Counted from the stretch's first letter, positions 32,801 to 44,559 are shown. The stretch: 64,000 nt of DNA from Adineta ricciae (GCA_905250025.1 CAJNOJ010000162.1:178110-242109), one strand, 5' to 3'. Translations and numbers: made by a program. The notes: generated by a model from the letters alone, not told the origin.

Positions 32801-33711
32801 GCATTGGCGAAATAGAACGTGGCAACATCTTTCAGTTGTTTGAATAGTTTTTTTGCACTTCGTTTCAAACTGTTCGAATTCTGATGAAAACCGTGAAGAA
32901 CAAGAATCTTTAATAGTGGACCTGTCGATGGTATCAAACATGGAACTTCATGTGTAACGGTACAATTCTGTGAATTCGGTTTCGTTTGTGCTATTTGAAC
33001 GGATTGTACAAATCCATTTCGTGCAACTTTCAAATATTTTTCTTCATCAGCGGTTGTTTTTCGATCGAGTAATTGATTTCGATGGGGATAACGGCCGAAT
33101 GATTCAATGACTTGCTGATGATTTCGAGCTGCACGTGCATTGGCAGCATATCGTCGACGTAGATCACGTTGAGTAACTTCGGTGACGAGATCATTCATGA
33201 GATCAGCACCTTTTGTCGTATGAACAAGTTCTTCAGAGTGTACTAATGGTAAATAGATGAACATTCGTTCAGGTAAACTGTAAATTGTGACATGCTTTGA
33301 ATCTTGAATGATATCAAGAGTCAATTGTAGTGCTAATCGATCGAATTCAAACATTTTTGCTGTACCACGATAGATATTTCGAGGAAATTGATCTAATAAA
33401 ATGATCAATGCGAGTTTACCACGATGAGTTGTTTGCCAACGTTGATAAAGAGCGCTATCGGGTATTGTAGCACTGGCTAAATATTGTTCAAATTTATCCT
33501 TGATTTCTTGATCAACTTTTTCATCGACTCTAAACCATAATTTTGTATTTAATGGATACGTTTTCGACCATGTATTAATATTTTCACCAAACCAATACGA
33601 ATAGATCGATTCTATTGCTCGTAGATCTTCATCGATCAGAACATCAACTCGATTATTTAACGGTTGAATGTTGTTGATAGGAGAAAAATGAGTATCAACG
33701 ATTGCAGTCAT
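29871..33711 (-). CDS. Four-module fusion: DUF924, FSH1-like pseudo-hydrolase, DUF2828-like, leucine-rich repeats
   Basis: Five exons: 32593-33711, 31541-32534, 31203-31484, 30932-31150, 29871-30874. Their lengths sum to 3618 nt, giving 1205 residues without an internal stop. Residues ~25-240 are DUF924 ('SYWFGENINTW', 'LALIILLDQFPRNIYRGTAK', 'LPLVHSEEL', 'SFGRYPHRNQLLDR'). Next is an FSH1/OVCA2-type alpha/beta hydrolase ('KILVLHGFHQN', 'DGVLGFAQGASLGGIL', 'IYGINDVLINNDRS', 'SHSGGHF'); the nucleophile Ser of GFSQGA is Ala. Then a DUF2828/TROVE-like part ('LVPKYGSWSDLKNLY', 'CAKEAPRIANN', 'YQIYKRLISSVCHVLEK'), then RNI-type leucine-rich repeats ('LWLKRNPILSSGV', 'LDLTFNGISQRG'). The first two joins are inside single exons; the link to the LRRs rests on predicted introns. 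Function unknown. Confidence 0.72.
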
Positions 33712-34289
33712 GTCTCTATGGCGAATAGACTAAGAAAACTATGTGTATTCATTCGTATGTTGCAATGCATTGCATCACATGGTCATTGCACAACTCATGG
33801 TAAATATTGCAATCAGATGAATAACAACTCTGTATTTTCTTGTGTGAAAGAAAATACTTAGAGAGGGTGTGGGTATGAGTGAGGGTGAGAGTTAATAGAT
33901 AATACTTATACCCCCACTACATGTCTATAGGTTGAATATCACGAATACATGGAAAATACCAAGAGAGAAAAGCGGATTCTAGGGTCTACATTTCCTCTCT
34001 TAAGAAAAACATTTTTTAGAAAAATGAAAAAAAAAACGCATGATTACACGTCTAATAAAGAAATCATTGATTATGTTTCACGAAAAGAATAAATTACAGT
34101 ACAATATCGAAAACATGCGAACAAGATCTTGAAATACACATTCGTCCATTTACAAAGAAGTTTGACAATTCCATACCGTTGTCATTTCTTTCTAAACAAA
34201 ACATATCGTCCATGCTGTATTGTAAATATCTATTCATTTGGTATATTACTAACGTAAGATTAACTTTTACTTACTAGACTTTATTGAAT
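33712..34289. other. Intergenic, promoter of the fusion gene
   Basis: AT-rich. It has a short GT-rich patch at 33865-33895 (GGGTGTGGGTATGAGTGAGG) and nothing else that I can name. Confidence 0.4.
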
Positions 34290-35080
34290 AAAATGAAAAA
34301 TATTCCGGTTTTGATTGAAAACCATTACAAAATTATTTCGATTCAAATCGGAAACATAAATGTTATTTGGAAATAAACATCGATTCTATTTGTTTAATCA
34401 TTGGATCATCTTATATTAATCTCGATCTCACCGATTGAATAAATCAAACTGAAATGTATAAACCACGAACTTTAACATACTTGTTTACATATTCGATCAA
34501 TATAACTGAAGATTATTTGAATTTACGTCGAATAATATCTTATTGTTTAACCGAATGGTCATTAGAATGAAATATAACAGAGAATAGTTTCGATTATAAA
34601 TTCACTTTTGTTAATCTTTAAAATCAATCTGTTCCTAATAAACAATTGTATGATTATTCAGCATCAATCGATCTTATTGAACGTTAACAGTTTTATAATG
34701 ATCAACGTTCAATGTCCAATATATTTCAATCAAATGTAATAAACGTAGTTTATAAGTGTACACTGCTAAGACTTGATTCTCAATGTCAATATTCATCAAT
34801 ACTATAAATTTGATTATGAACCCAGAAGTTTAACATGTTATGTTTTATTTCGAATGTGACGGACATGTTGATTGTTTGAACAATGAAATCGATGAAAAAT
34901 ATTGTTGGGAACTTGAAATAAATGAATATAACGAGAATGAATACAGATTTAATGATGATTAATGTATTTCTATGAAATTTTATGCTGATAATCAACATAC
35001 AGACGATTGTTTCGATGAATGTAATCACGCTTTGTATACAAATTTTCTGGTATTTTTTATAAGTATTAAAGAACCATGAA
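34290..35080 (+). pseudogene. Decayed LDL-receptor class A repeat gene
   Basis: Reading through stops and small shifts on the plus strand gives pieces of the LDLa-rich surface proteins common in bdelloids: 'QLYDYSASIDLIER', 'YKCTLLRLDSQCQYSS', 'PRSLTCYVLFR', 'FECDGHVDCLNNEIDEKYC', 'WELEINEYNENEYRFNDD', then after a stop 'CISMKFYADNQHTDDC'. The Cys of the usual NECEENEYRC motif is lost (NEYNENEYRF). At least four in-frame stops are present. No introns or promoter were assigned. Clearly a dead gene. Confidence 0.55.
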
Positions 35081-35590
35081 TTCACCTCGATATAAACAAT
35101 GTGAGAATTACCAGTTCGTGATTACATTCATGTGGAAATTTATTATGAGATATGATCTTGCCTTAAACATAAAATTCCATTTCGGTTGATTGTTGGTCAG
35201 TATTACGATGTGCTTTTCACATATTCGATACATATGATCATCAAGGATGAGTATGGATACTTTATCGTTTGTCATTGCGCCCATAGATTCTATTGCATTA
35301 ACGTAAACGAATCGCTGATTAAATAGTTGATTTTTTTTTCTACTCGTCAAGTTCGATTAAGAACAAAATAATAATTAAGGATATTCACAATAATAACAAA
35401 TATAATGCAACACCTACCATTGCTCTTGAGGGTGATGATAGCGTATGTATACGTCAATTTTATCCTCATTCCCATTCTTAACTCATATGACAAGATATGA
35501 ATGATTGGATAGATATTATAGTTATAGATCAGAAAATTATTATATTTCTATTTCGTGTTTTTAAATAAATCAGTTTATGCTTTATTGGAA

Positions 35591-35681
35591 TACAGTAAAA
35601 CTTTCCATAGTGAACACCTCTACATAGTGAACATGTTTTGAACAGTCCCGTTAGTGCTCACTGTAGGAAGGTTTTACTATA
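35591..35681. mobile_element. Short MITE-like element with terminal inverted repeats
   Basis: About 90 bp bounded by TA. The left end reads CAGTAAAACTTTCCATAGTG. The right end, in reverse complement, reads TAGTAAAACCTTCCTACAGTG, so roughly 22 bases are inverted with few mismatches. Internal copies of AGTGAAC follow. The CAGTA-A-AAC start and TA flanks fit a pogo/Tigger-type miniature element. No coding capacity. Confidence 0.5.
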
Positions 35682-35772
35682 TTTTGTTAAAGAGAATTTT
35701 CTTGAATAATATCAAATAAATGTTCAGAATATAGTGATAGATATGTTTACGTAGAAAAATAGAATCAGTGTT

Positions 35773-37183
35773 TTAAGATAATTGTAATAATGATGGAAAA
35801 TATTGCTTTGTCAAATCAAACATCATTTCAGGTATCCAATGAATATTTTCATTTCTGTCCTGATCTAATTCGTTTAGCATTGGCAAGTATTTCGATAATT
35901 GATGATAGAAACGTATCGGTGTCATTGCGAATTGTCCTAATTGATGATTATAAATATTCGCAAAGCAACTTGCTAATACGTTATTGGGCATTATTGTACC
36001 TTTAAAGAAAATAAAAGAGCGAATAGAATTATAAGCGATGGTATGTGTTTCGCAAACGTACCGGATGTAGTTAATGGTCCATAAAAACCTATTTTGTGTT
36101 CGATTTCAATTCGAATGATTTTTGATTGAGTTAGCTTTTTGTCAGAAGACACCACGAAAAGATAATCCCCAACAATTACCTTTTTAGCTGGAATGTATTC
36201 GAAAATACCTTTTATAGAAACAACTGCAATTAGGTGTAAAGCAGTCAAACTAATCGAGTGATTTGATTCTGTGTGCAGAGTGTAGAACATCGCTTTAATA
36301 AAGAAAGCAAAGCAATTAAATGTAATAGATTAACTTATAGAAATTACTTTTAGTATAGTTATTTTTATCAAGCATCATAATCACTTCCGTTTTGATTAGA
36401 TTTATCCCATCAGAAGTAATGAGAGCATCATAGCTATGTAATTCATCGATTCTCTTTTTTTGTCCATCGTATAATTCGATCCAACTGTCAGCCGCAAAAC
36501 ATGGAGGAGGTGTCGTTGTCGCTGTCGTTGCATTTGTTGTTGTCATTGTTGCTCTTGTCGCCGTCGTTGTTGTTGATGTTATTGTTGTTGTTGACGTTGT
36601 CGACGTTGATAATGTTGATGTTGACGTTGATTTCGTTGTTGTCGATGTTGTTGACGTTGATGTTGATGTTGATGTTGATGTTGATTTCGTTGTTGTCGAT
36701 GTTGATGTTGTTGTTGACGTTGATGATGTTGACGCGGTCGATGATGTTGATGTTGATGTTGATGTCGATTTCGTTGTTGTCGATGTTGATGTTGTTGTTG
36801 ACGTTGATGATGTTGACGCGGTCGATGATGTTGATGTTGATGTTGATGTCGATTTCGTTGTTGTCGATGTTGATGTTGTTGTTGACGTTGATGATGTTGA
36901 CGCGGTCGATGATGTTGATGTTGATTTCGTTGTTGTCGATGTCGATGTTGTTGTTGATGTTGACGTGGATGATGTCGATGTTGATTTCGTTGTTGTCGAT
37001 GTTGATGTTGTTGTTGATGTTGACGTGGATGATGTTGACGTGGATGATGTTGACGTGGATGATGTTGACGTGGATGATGTTGATGTTGATTTCGTTGTTG
37101 TCGATGTTGATGTTGTTGTTGTTGTTGACGTTGATGATGTTGACGCGGATGATGTTGATGTTGATGTTGATTTCGTTGTTGTC

Positions 37184-37214
<31 letters not shown>

Positions 37215-37321
37215 ATGATGTTGATGTTGATGTTGATGTCGATCTCGTTGTTGTCGGTGTTGTTGTTGTTGATGTTGACGTTGATGATGTTGACGTGGAT
37301 GATGTTGATTTCGTTGTTGTC

Positions 37322-37352
<31 letters not shown>

Positions 37353-39684
37353 ATGTTGTTGTTACAGCTAGAATGAAACGGTGGTAATATTTGTCGTTAG
37401 ATTATTTGTCATTGAATATGTAACACTTGATAATTAAAAGTCTGTAGTACAGTGATAAAAGTCGCTTTTCGGGTTTATCAATCTCAGTTATGTTTAACGA
37501 GTTAAAAAATTCCTAATTCTCACATACTCTATATCGGCGAACTGTTCATGACATTACATTATCTGACTTAAACGCCGTTGTGCTCGTATATAAAGGCATC
37601 ATAGATCGTCTTTCATTCTATTTATTGTGTTACGCGTATCATCTTCAAGAAAATTGATTCATTCATACGTGTAGTCCTGCTATTTGTGAATAATAAAATC
37701 ATTTGTATATACAAACAAACATTCACAGTTCTCTTCTAACACTATCAATCACATAAGCGAACTCATCAATATCAATGAGCATTTACATTCATAATGCAAA
37801 CTGTTGATTTTTATCATGTGTAAATAGAATACAATAAGCTACATCAGATTATACTTTAATAGCTTTCATATTCATAATATATCTATGTATATAATAAACG
37901 CACTTACTGGTTGCAGGGAAAATTTGTTGAATATTAACACTATTTAATCCAGATGCTATTAACGTATAATTTCCAATCTCATTTGAATTATATGTTGACA
38001 CAATAATATAATATTGTGTTAATGCTTGAAGATTCATTTGAATTTTAAATTGATTATTACCAGCACTATTATCGTCATAAGAGATTAGAAAATAATATAA
38101 ATAGCCTGGTCTAGGACCATAAAATTGAGCGTATGTATTTATTGAACCACTGCTCATAAATACATACGAACCAGTGGCAGGAACATTGATTGAATATTGA
38201 TCATAATAATAGTTCGATCCTGAACCATTAAAACGTGTAAATGTTGGATTATTTCTTGTTAATGACGACGAAACTGTTGTGTTTCTCACGTATAAATTAG
38301 CTATTTAATAAAATTCGATTAAGCTATGCTACGGTAACAGAAAAAAAAACTCAGTTACCTGTTGTTGTTGTTGGAATTGGTGGCAGTGTAACACCACGTG
38401 CCGAACAATTGTAGAATAATCGTACCTCTTCGATATCAATGGTACTCATATTATCTCGTTGTCCAATTGATATGTTTGCTACAAGTGTTTGTATTGTAGG
38501 AAGACCATTTTTAGAGAATGCATCTGTTTCATAATGCATTACAGATTTATAATCATAGGGAGTATTTTGAGTATCTACAACTGCATTCGAGTATTTATCA
38601 AAATTGGATTCCATGCCTTTATAACGAATGAAAAATGAGTAAAGATGCTTTTATAAATTATCTTTTTTTTTACCGGATTGAATATTTGCATAATTTATGC
38701 TGACATAATTATCACGATCTGGTCGTGATTGTTCATGATAAAAACCTAAGAAGAAAAACATTCACTTTATTTTTTAGTACTATGAGACATTACCCAAAGT
38801 ATGTAATAGCTCGTGCATAACTCTTCCTTCATCAATACATCCAGGATGTTGTAGTGTAACAGTACGTATCATGTTAACACCCGTATTTTGTCCAACCTGA
38901 GAGAGAAATGAATGAGAAAACTATTTTATTTTAAAACATTCTTCTTACATAAGACGAACATCCAATTCCATTGACAATAGTTATATAATATATATCAGAA
39001 GCAGTTTTTGGTCGAAATTGAATACATTTATAATTATTGACTGCTATCAATCGTTCCATTTTTTGCATTGTTGCGATAATAAATGATTCTTCTGTTGATG
39101 CTACAATGATATACTTTTACTTTCATACATGTACGTATTTGTAGTTAGTATAGAATTCTAGAGTTGAACTAATTCAGAAGGAGAATTCGGAGTCAAGTAG
39201 ATCTTCTGTTGAGAGTTATAAATAGTAATATTTATCTAAAAGTCACTTTTGTGACGATCAAAGATATTTACCATATCCAGGCGAAATTGTATAGGGTACA
39301 ATTCCATTTGTCCATGGTACAGAAGCTCCACGAAGTGCAACTCCACGCTAAAGTATAGAAATGAATTAATCAGCTTAAGTGTATTGTATAAAACTTACAC
39401 CTTCTAATCCCGACCCACTAGGAAACAACATGTCACCTTCAAATAATTTCGCTAAAATAAAGATTAACAAATTGCACATTTCGATCAGTTCTTTGAATAA
39501 AGTCATTTCGATTAACTTACGATTTTCATATGGTTTTGTTCGATTTTGTGTTAGCTGGTCCGTCTTAAATATAATATATGAACATTTTCTGTAATTCAAA
39601 GTAAATACATACCCTTGATATTGGAGTTCCATTGATTTCATTATGAAGAAAACAAATAAACAATATCTTGACCAATAAATTCAT
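35773..39684 (-). CDS. Secreted astacin metalloprotease fused to PPC-like domain, mucin stalk and Hint domain
   Basis: About twelve exons with GT-AG borders: 39613-39684, 39521-39563, 39399-39451, 39272-39347, 38949-39100, 38794-38896, 38674-38745, 38359-38616, 37908-38300, 36348-37367, 36062-36292, 35773-35999. A signal peptide (MNLLVKILFICFL) and a short pro-part (NPKLFEGDM) lead to an astacin domain: 'GIVPYTISPGY', zinc site 'HELLHTLGFYHEQSRPDRD', Met-turn 'YDYKSVMHY'. Then a PPC-like beta domain ('SINVPATGSYVFMSSG'), a ~290-residue Thr/Ser repeat, and a Hedgehog-type Hint domain beginning with catalytic Cys 'CFAADSWIEL', with 'SLTALHLIAV' (T-x-x-H) and ending 'NNVLASCFA'. The stalk exon is 1020 nt, phase 1 in and out, so the frame is kept. 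Hint domains self-cleave; this suggests release or tethering of an extracellular protease. Confidence 0.8.
36548..37366 (-). repeat. Minisatellite encoding the Thr/Ser mucin stalk
   Basis: Nested tandem repeats built from GTTGATG/GTTGTTGAC words. In the left half three near-identical units of about 84 bp (each with GACGCGGTCGATGATG) follow one another; in the right half GTTGACGTGGATGAT units of 15 bp repeat about four times. On the coding (minus) strand they read Thr, Ser and occasional Lys. The two long plus-strand frames over it (Leu-rich and Asp/Val-rich) are shadows. Confidence 0.85.
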
Positions 39685-41569
39685 TTTCTTTTTTTTCGCA
39701 GAAAAAATCTAATATAGTCGAGATTGAGAAGCAATGAGAATAATGCTGAAGGCAGTATTTCTAATCAGAATCTAAAACAGGATTCACAATAAGTTTCAAT
39801 TGTAGTTTATAAGGAAAAAATCTTGTATTACACATATGTCTTCCATTCGAACTTTCTTACTGAACCTTCCGTTTACAATTCGCTATGACACCTTCCTTTT
39901 CTAATGTACCGAAATGCGACGATGATGAATACGAGCACTTACTTCCTGTAGATCAAATCTTACTGACATCTTTTATTACTACAATGTCAAAACTTAATCG
40001 TTCGATATTTAAATGAATGCTACCTGCTGCTATGCTTGCTTTTATATACTGTGTGCAGTTCCTGATTTTGTTCTGCGAGGTAGTAGTTTTCTTTTGTAGA
40101 GCGAAGATAATCGAATGCATGATTTAAAGTCTTTATTATTATTTTTTAATTCTTGCCAGTTGAATACATAATTACATGTTTACTCGCTTCTTTGGATATC
40201 GAAGATACTTTCCAACTAAAAACGTCACACTCAAGATTAGTAATATTTTAGTAGAACGCAAGAAAATATCGAGATCGAAAGGGTTAATGAAAAACCAACA
40301 ATAAGTTCGCCATTTCGTCTTAGTGTTTTCTTTCATCGTCAAATTTAAGGTATTAAATCATTAAAACTTGATAACAATAATTTTATTTCATCATTTGTAT
40401 ATATCAATAAGAAAAGTTCAACACTGTACACTTCTATAAATTCAATAAAGAATCTGTTATCTACGATGGGAGTGAGAATGTTGATCAAGGGAATGACGAC
40501 ATCCTCATCGGATAACAATAATTCAAAGCACTCATAGCGACTGAATGATGGGTTGGTCATCTTGCCCAATATTCATTGTGTGAAAGAATAAAATATTGAC
40601 TTTCTTGTAAACAATTCTGCTTCATATTACAAACAGTTTCTCAAATAAATATCAACAAAGCCAATACTTCAGACATTAAAGATTTTGTATAACAAAAAGT
40701 TCACGCATATACCACATCCAAAAGTGTATTCTGTTTTTCAAATAATTATTATGTTGCATCTTCAAAAGGAGACACAAGTGGTTCCATTTTTAACTTGACT
40801 CATAACAGATTGTCATATGCTGTTTTGAAGTCCATTGTACACATTGAGAGTAACTTCTTGAGATTCGCTAACAAATGAAACCTTTCTTTTACGACAAAAG
40901 ACTTAATTCCTGCGCTTTGCTTTGATATTCAGATATTATCGAAACAATAATGATGAATTCCTCAGTCACATCGTTACGAAAAGATTGTAATTTAAGTTTT
41001 TTCTATCATTTTAAACTGGCTTTCTGAGCGGTATTTTCAATATTATCACCGTCAACTCATAGCTACTTTTGTTTTATACAATCACAGAGAAATTCCTGGG
41101 AAATGTTTTCGATGTAATAGGGATCCAGCTAAGTTCCGCAGTTACATGCACTATATTCGATAATTTGAAAGGTGAAAATACTTTTCTGAACATGTAAACA
41201 ATGCAGTTTAGTGAGTTCGTATCAAGTGAAGAGCATATTTTGACTTTCTTGGATGAATAGAAGCTGTTATAAAAGAATTTTTTATCATAAGAAAGTCCAC
41301 AAAAGCTCTACTAACTACATCTATACAGTATTTTAACCGAAAGTGAAAATAGCGGATACAGGTCTAGGGCGACGTCATGTCAAAAATGTCACAACACTAC
41401 GCTTGGACATGGCATATATTTATTGAAACATGAATACAGACTTACAAGATGAAAAAGTCAGATTATGTGTATCAACTATAGACTCTGTCTTTTGAACTGA
41501 TGAGTAAATTCAATAAAAAGATGAATTTGTATTTGAAAAATTTTCTTTCGAAGTTTCTTTTGTAATCAT
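39685..41569. other. Intergenic, no gene supported
   Basis: About 1.9 kb. A minus frame at 40345-40569 ('FELLLSDEDVVIPLINIL') lacks any recognisable domain or splice context. No RNA gene or repeat seen. The left end should contain the astacin-Hint promoter. Confidence 0.4.
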
Positions 41570-41685
41570 TTAATCAGTATAAATGATATAGTTCATCGTC
41601 TGATAAGGCTGCATAATGCTGAATTGTTCACCGTTTCCGACGGGCCCAGTATATCCAGACAATGTGTGACTATGATCACCAGCAT
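41570..41685 (-). CDS. 3' fragment of a phage-tail-collar-like protein, cut by the assembly gap
   Basis: The last 38 codons of a minus-strand gene read 'AGDHSHTLSGYTGPVGNGEQ' then 'FSIMQPYQTMNYIIYTD' and stop. The GxHxHT... plus NMQPYxTLNYIIY-type ending is the conserved C-terminus of phage tail-collar/microcystin-dependent proteins. Upstream sequence is lost at the N (41686); any frame that reads across the N into block B is an artefact. Such genes in bdelloids are plausible horizontal acquisitions, which this fragment cannot prove. Confidence 0.55.
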
Positions 41686-41686
41686 N
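41686..41686. other. Single N: assembly join
   Basis: The only ambiguous base in the window. It separates an interrupted gene on the left from an interrupted gene on the right, and homology between blocks A and B begins within a few bases of it. This is what a scaffold join looks like. Confidence 0.85.
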
Positions 41687-42140
41687 GAGAAAAGATGACG
41701 AACTTTTCGATACTGATGACGATATTATTGATCCAAATGATTTGCCAATCGCACAAATGAATATGAGTCTGAATGGCGTTTGTCTTTTTCCGGATATGAA
41801 AGATTGGTTACGATCCGATTTTGAAGAAGATCCAGTCGTCGAGCCAAAACCAAAATCGACTGCGGCGAATGCCTCGGCAGCAATTCGTAGAGAAAAACAA
41901 CTTGAAGCTGAAGCGGCAGCAGCTATTGCAGATAGTTCATCAATTATCGAAAAGTATAAAAATGACTCAAATACCACAATTTTAATCGAAGATACTCTTC
42001 CGATCGACGATAATGAAGCTGTAACAGAAATAAAAGTTGAGAGTGAAGATGTTTCCGATGCAATTCAACAATTAAAAATGATTGATGACAACATTAGTGA
42101 TAGTTACGACGATCTTAGTGATCTTATTGAAAAAATGTAA
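41687..42140 (+). CDS. 3' end of the transposase-derived zinc-finger gene, block B copy
   Basis: Begins mid-gene right after the N and matches the last exon of the gene at 2475-5674 from about 5220 onward: 'KDDELFDTDDDIIDPNDL', 'MKDWLRSDFEEDPVVEPKP', Ala-rich helix, then 'SDSYDDLSDLIEKM' and stop (the other copy ends KI). The frame is intact, with about 9 substitutions in 145 residues. The zinc finger and the transposase-like core are missing only because the sequence is cut. Confidence 0.75.
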
Positions 42141-42384
42141 TTCTCTTTTCATTTTTAGCCTTTGTAGTCGATTGTTATTCAGTATGAATGAAGATGTTTT
42201 TAGCAATATATAAATAAAATAATGAAAATAGTGATCACTGATAGAAATTACACATCGTAATTGCATTTAGCGAAGAACAATGTGGAATATTATTCAAAAT
42301 AGTTTCTTTTTATTGTTATTGATTTGAATGCCGATAGGTAAATGAAGTTTGCAAACCGACTCCTGAAGATGCAGTGAAACCAGC

Positions 42385-43110
42385 ACTTGTTTTAGATTAA
42401 AACGGTGCATTGGAAACAGATGCAAACAGAGCAGGTGGTGCACTAGGAGTATAAGCTTCAAACGTGCCTGGAGCGAAGGTAGATGAGACGAGATTTCGTC
42501 TTGGATTATCATGAGTGAATTTGTTGCGACGACGTCATGACCTGTTTGATTGTATTTCCGGTGTGTTCTCTGATGGTGATTGTGTCAAACTCGATGGACT
42601 GACGTTCGATTGTTTAGTTGATCGTGTTTCTAGAGCACAAGAAAAAGCACCACTCTACGTTGCATCTTTTATTTATAATAAGAGAAGTTTTTATTCCAAT
42701 AAAATAGAAAATGTCAACTCACTTTTATTCAACGATGTGGATACTGTGACAAGTTCTTTGAAGGACAGTGACGGATTAAAGACAATAAAGATTTTCGTAA
42801 ATAAATTCAGACTTATTTCTATATCAGTTAGTCGTTTGTTCAATACGTGAATTTCTTCAGCTGTTGCATCACTTTCTTCTACAAGTTGTTTCACATCGTC
42901 TTGAATTTTCACAACATATCCTAGTTGTTCCTTTTGATAATCAACGAATTGCTGTTTATTTTCTTCGGCTAATTCCTAGATTTCTAGGCTCTTATTCACG
43001 TAGACGTCGTCGATTAATTTATACATGCCAACTTTCCATCGTTCAAGTTGACCAAGTGACAGTTCGATGAAGTTTTTCCAGCAATGTATTCGTTTCATTA
43101 GCTATGTTGG
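42385..43110 (-). pseudogene. Broken coiled-coil gene, block B copy
   Basis: Counterpart of 5940-6600. Here the helix is longer ('QLVEESDATAEEIHVLNKRL', 'TDIEISLNLFTKI') because a segment deleted in block A is kept. It has an in-frame TAG after 'YVNKSLEI' where block A reads Asn, and a sense Gln codon where block A has its own TAG. The 3' piece is intact here as 'STFAPGTFEAYTPSAPPALF'. Both copies share the frameshift before LERWK. Confidence 0.5.
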
Positions 43111-44559
43111 ACAAAGTCTACCCAATTTCAACATTCGAATATCAATTCTGAAAACTGCTTTGACGTTCAAATAAAGGAGAAACACTAGCAAGAAAGACCT
43201 TTACACTAGCCTTGATAAGATTTTACTAGGAGAGATAAGTTTTACATTTCGCAAACTGTCATTCAACGACATTGGCTCTTGGAGTGTTTGTATCAAACTA
43301 GAAAATGTATTAGAAAAAAATTCCATGTAACTCATTGTGTTTTCTTATTCGTCTCAAAGTGTAGCCATGGTATAGTCTCTATTTGGATGAGTTTCTCGAT
43401 GCTTCCATAGAAGTAATCTTCGAACAATCAGACATACTTCTGGTGATGCGTACCACTTGATATGACACGCAATAATATAGTTCGTGACGATTTCTGGCGG
43501 AAGAAAGAAAAATAAGCGGATGGAACGATGCCTTCATTTTATTTCTTCCTTACGAAGACTGCATCAGTTCTTCAGTACATCAGATTAGTGTGAGATAAAA
43601 AGGTCTCCGAGATTAAATAACAATCGAAAGGTTATGCAAGAACAAACTAGAATGTATTTGACAGAATTGTCACATAGTTTGGATAGAGAATTAAACGAAC
43701 GATTTGTCAGTAAAACTTTCAAAAGTCGTATGCAATGCATTTTCTGCTATTTTTGCAAGGAACGACATGAGTCGGTTAATCAGAAAATTAATAGTTGCAA
43801 TTACTGGAGTCATTCATTTGCATTCAGAAGTATAAAATTTCGATTGCTCATTTGCTGAGAATTGTTCGTTTGGTCTTTGCACTATGTTTTGTCTAATCTA
43901 TTTGATCATCATCACGATATCTACTTTTTACTTTGTAAGAAGAATAATTGCTGTAACATAGATTATTGAATTATGCTCCATATGAATTCGTCTACTATTG
44001 TTGCATCTTAGCAATGAACACATAACAACCAACGCCGATCATTCTTGGTGTTCTTCGTATAGTCAGAGAAAGGTTTATAACGACGGAAAAATAGATTTTT
44101 ATTAAATAAGTATATATGCATACGAAATACGAAATGCAAGTCAATTTTCACGGGTTAAAGAGAGAACACAGACAAGATTGTCATCAGTTAGTTATTTGTC
44201 TTCTCACCTGGATTAATAAATTGAGAAACATTTCAGACATCAGCCATCCACAATAATTTGAGATACAACACAAGAAGAAGAAGAAGAAGAAGAAGAGAGA
44301 GAAAAACGCACTAAATCGACGAAATGAGAAAATATATATATATATCGAGTTTTTCACGAGCAGAACCATTGATTGCCATCTTGCGTAGTTTATTATTGAG
44401 AATAGGTTCATATCTGACACTACGCAAAGTGCATACTCATTCATTTTTTCTACTTGATTCTACAGTGAGAAAGTTTTTTGTTGGGAATGTCAATGTTAGC
44501 GACGATGCTAAAAATAAAGTTTATTGACAGATTTCATAAGAATGGAAAATCCTGATTTT
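43111..44559. other. Non-coding or relic sequence left of PKD, block B
   Basis: Aligned with 6601-8019 with many small indels. The AGA/GAA microsatellite is longer here (44272-44305). A plus frame at 43634-43858 is open here but broken in block A. No gene supported. Confidence 0.4.

Noticed and set aside
33860-33900. GT-rich patch with one TGTGGG, the bdelloid telomere unit
   Set aside because: Only one unit, no tandem array; not evidence of a telomere.
36501-37387. Two long plus-strand frames, one Leu/Met/Ser-rich (291 codons) and one Asp/Val-rich (140 codons)
   Set aside because: They are read-through of the tandem repeat on the strand opposite the mucin stalk; the minus-strand Thr/Ser frame is flanked by good splice sites and real domains.
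41570-41977. Minus-strand frame that runs across the N at 41686
   Set aside because: It fuses the tail-collar fragment to the antisense of the transposase-like gene; the join is artificial.
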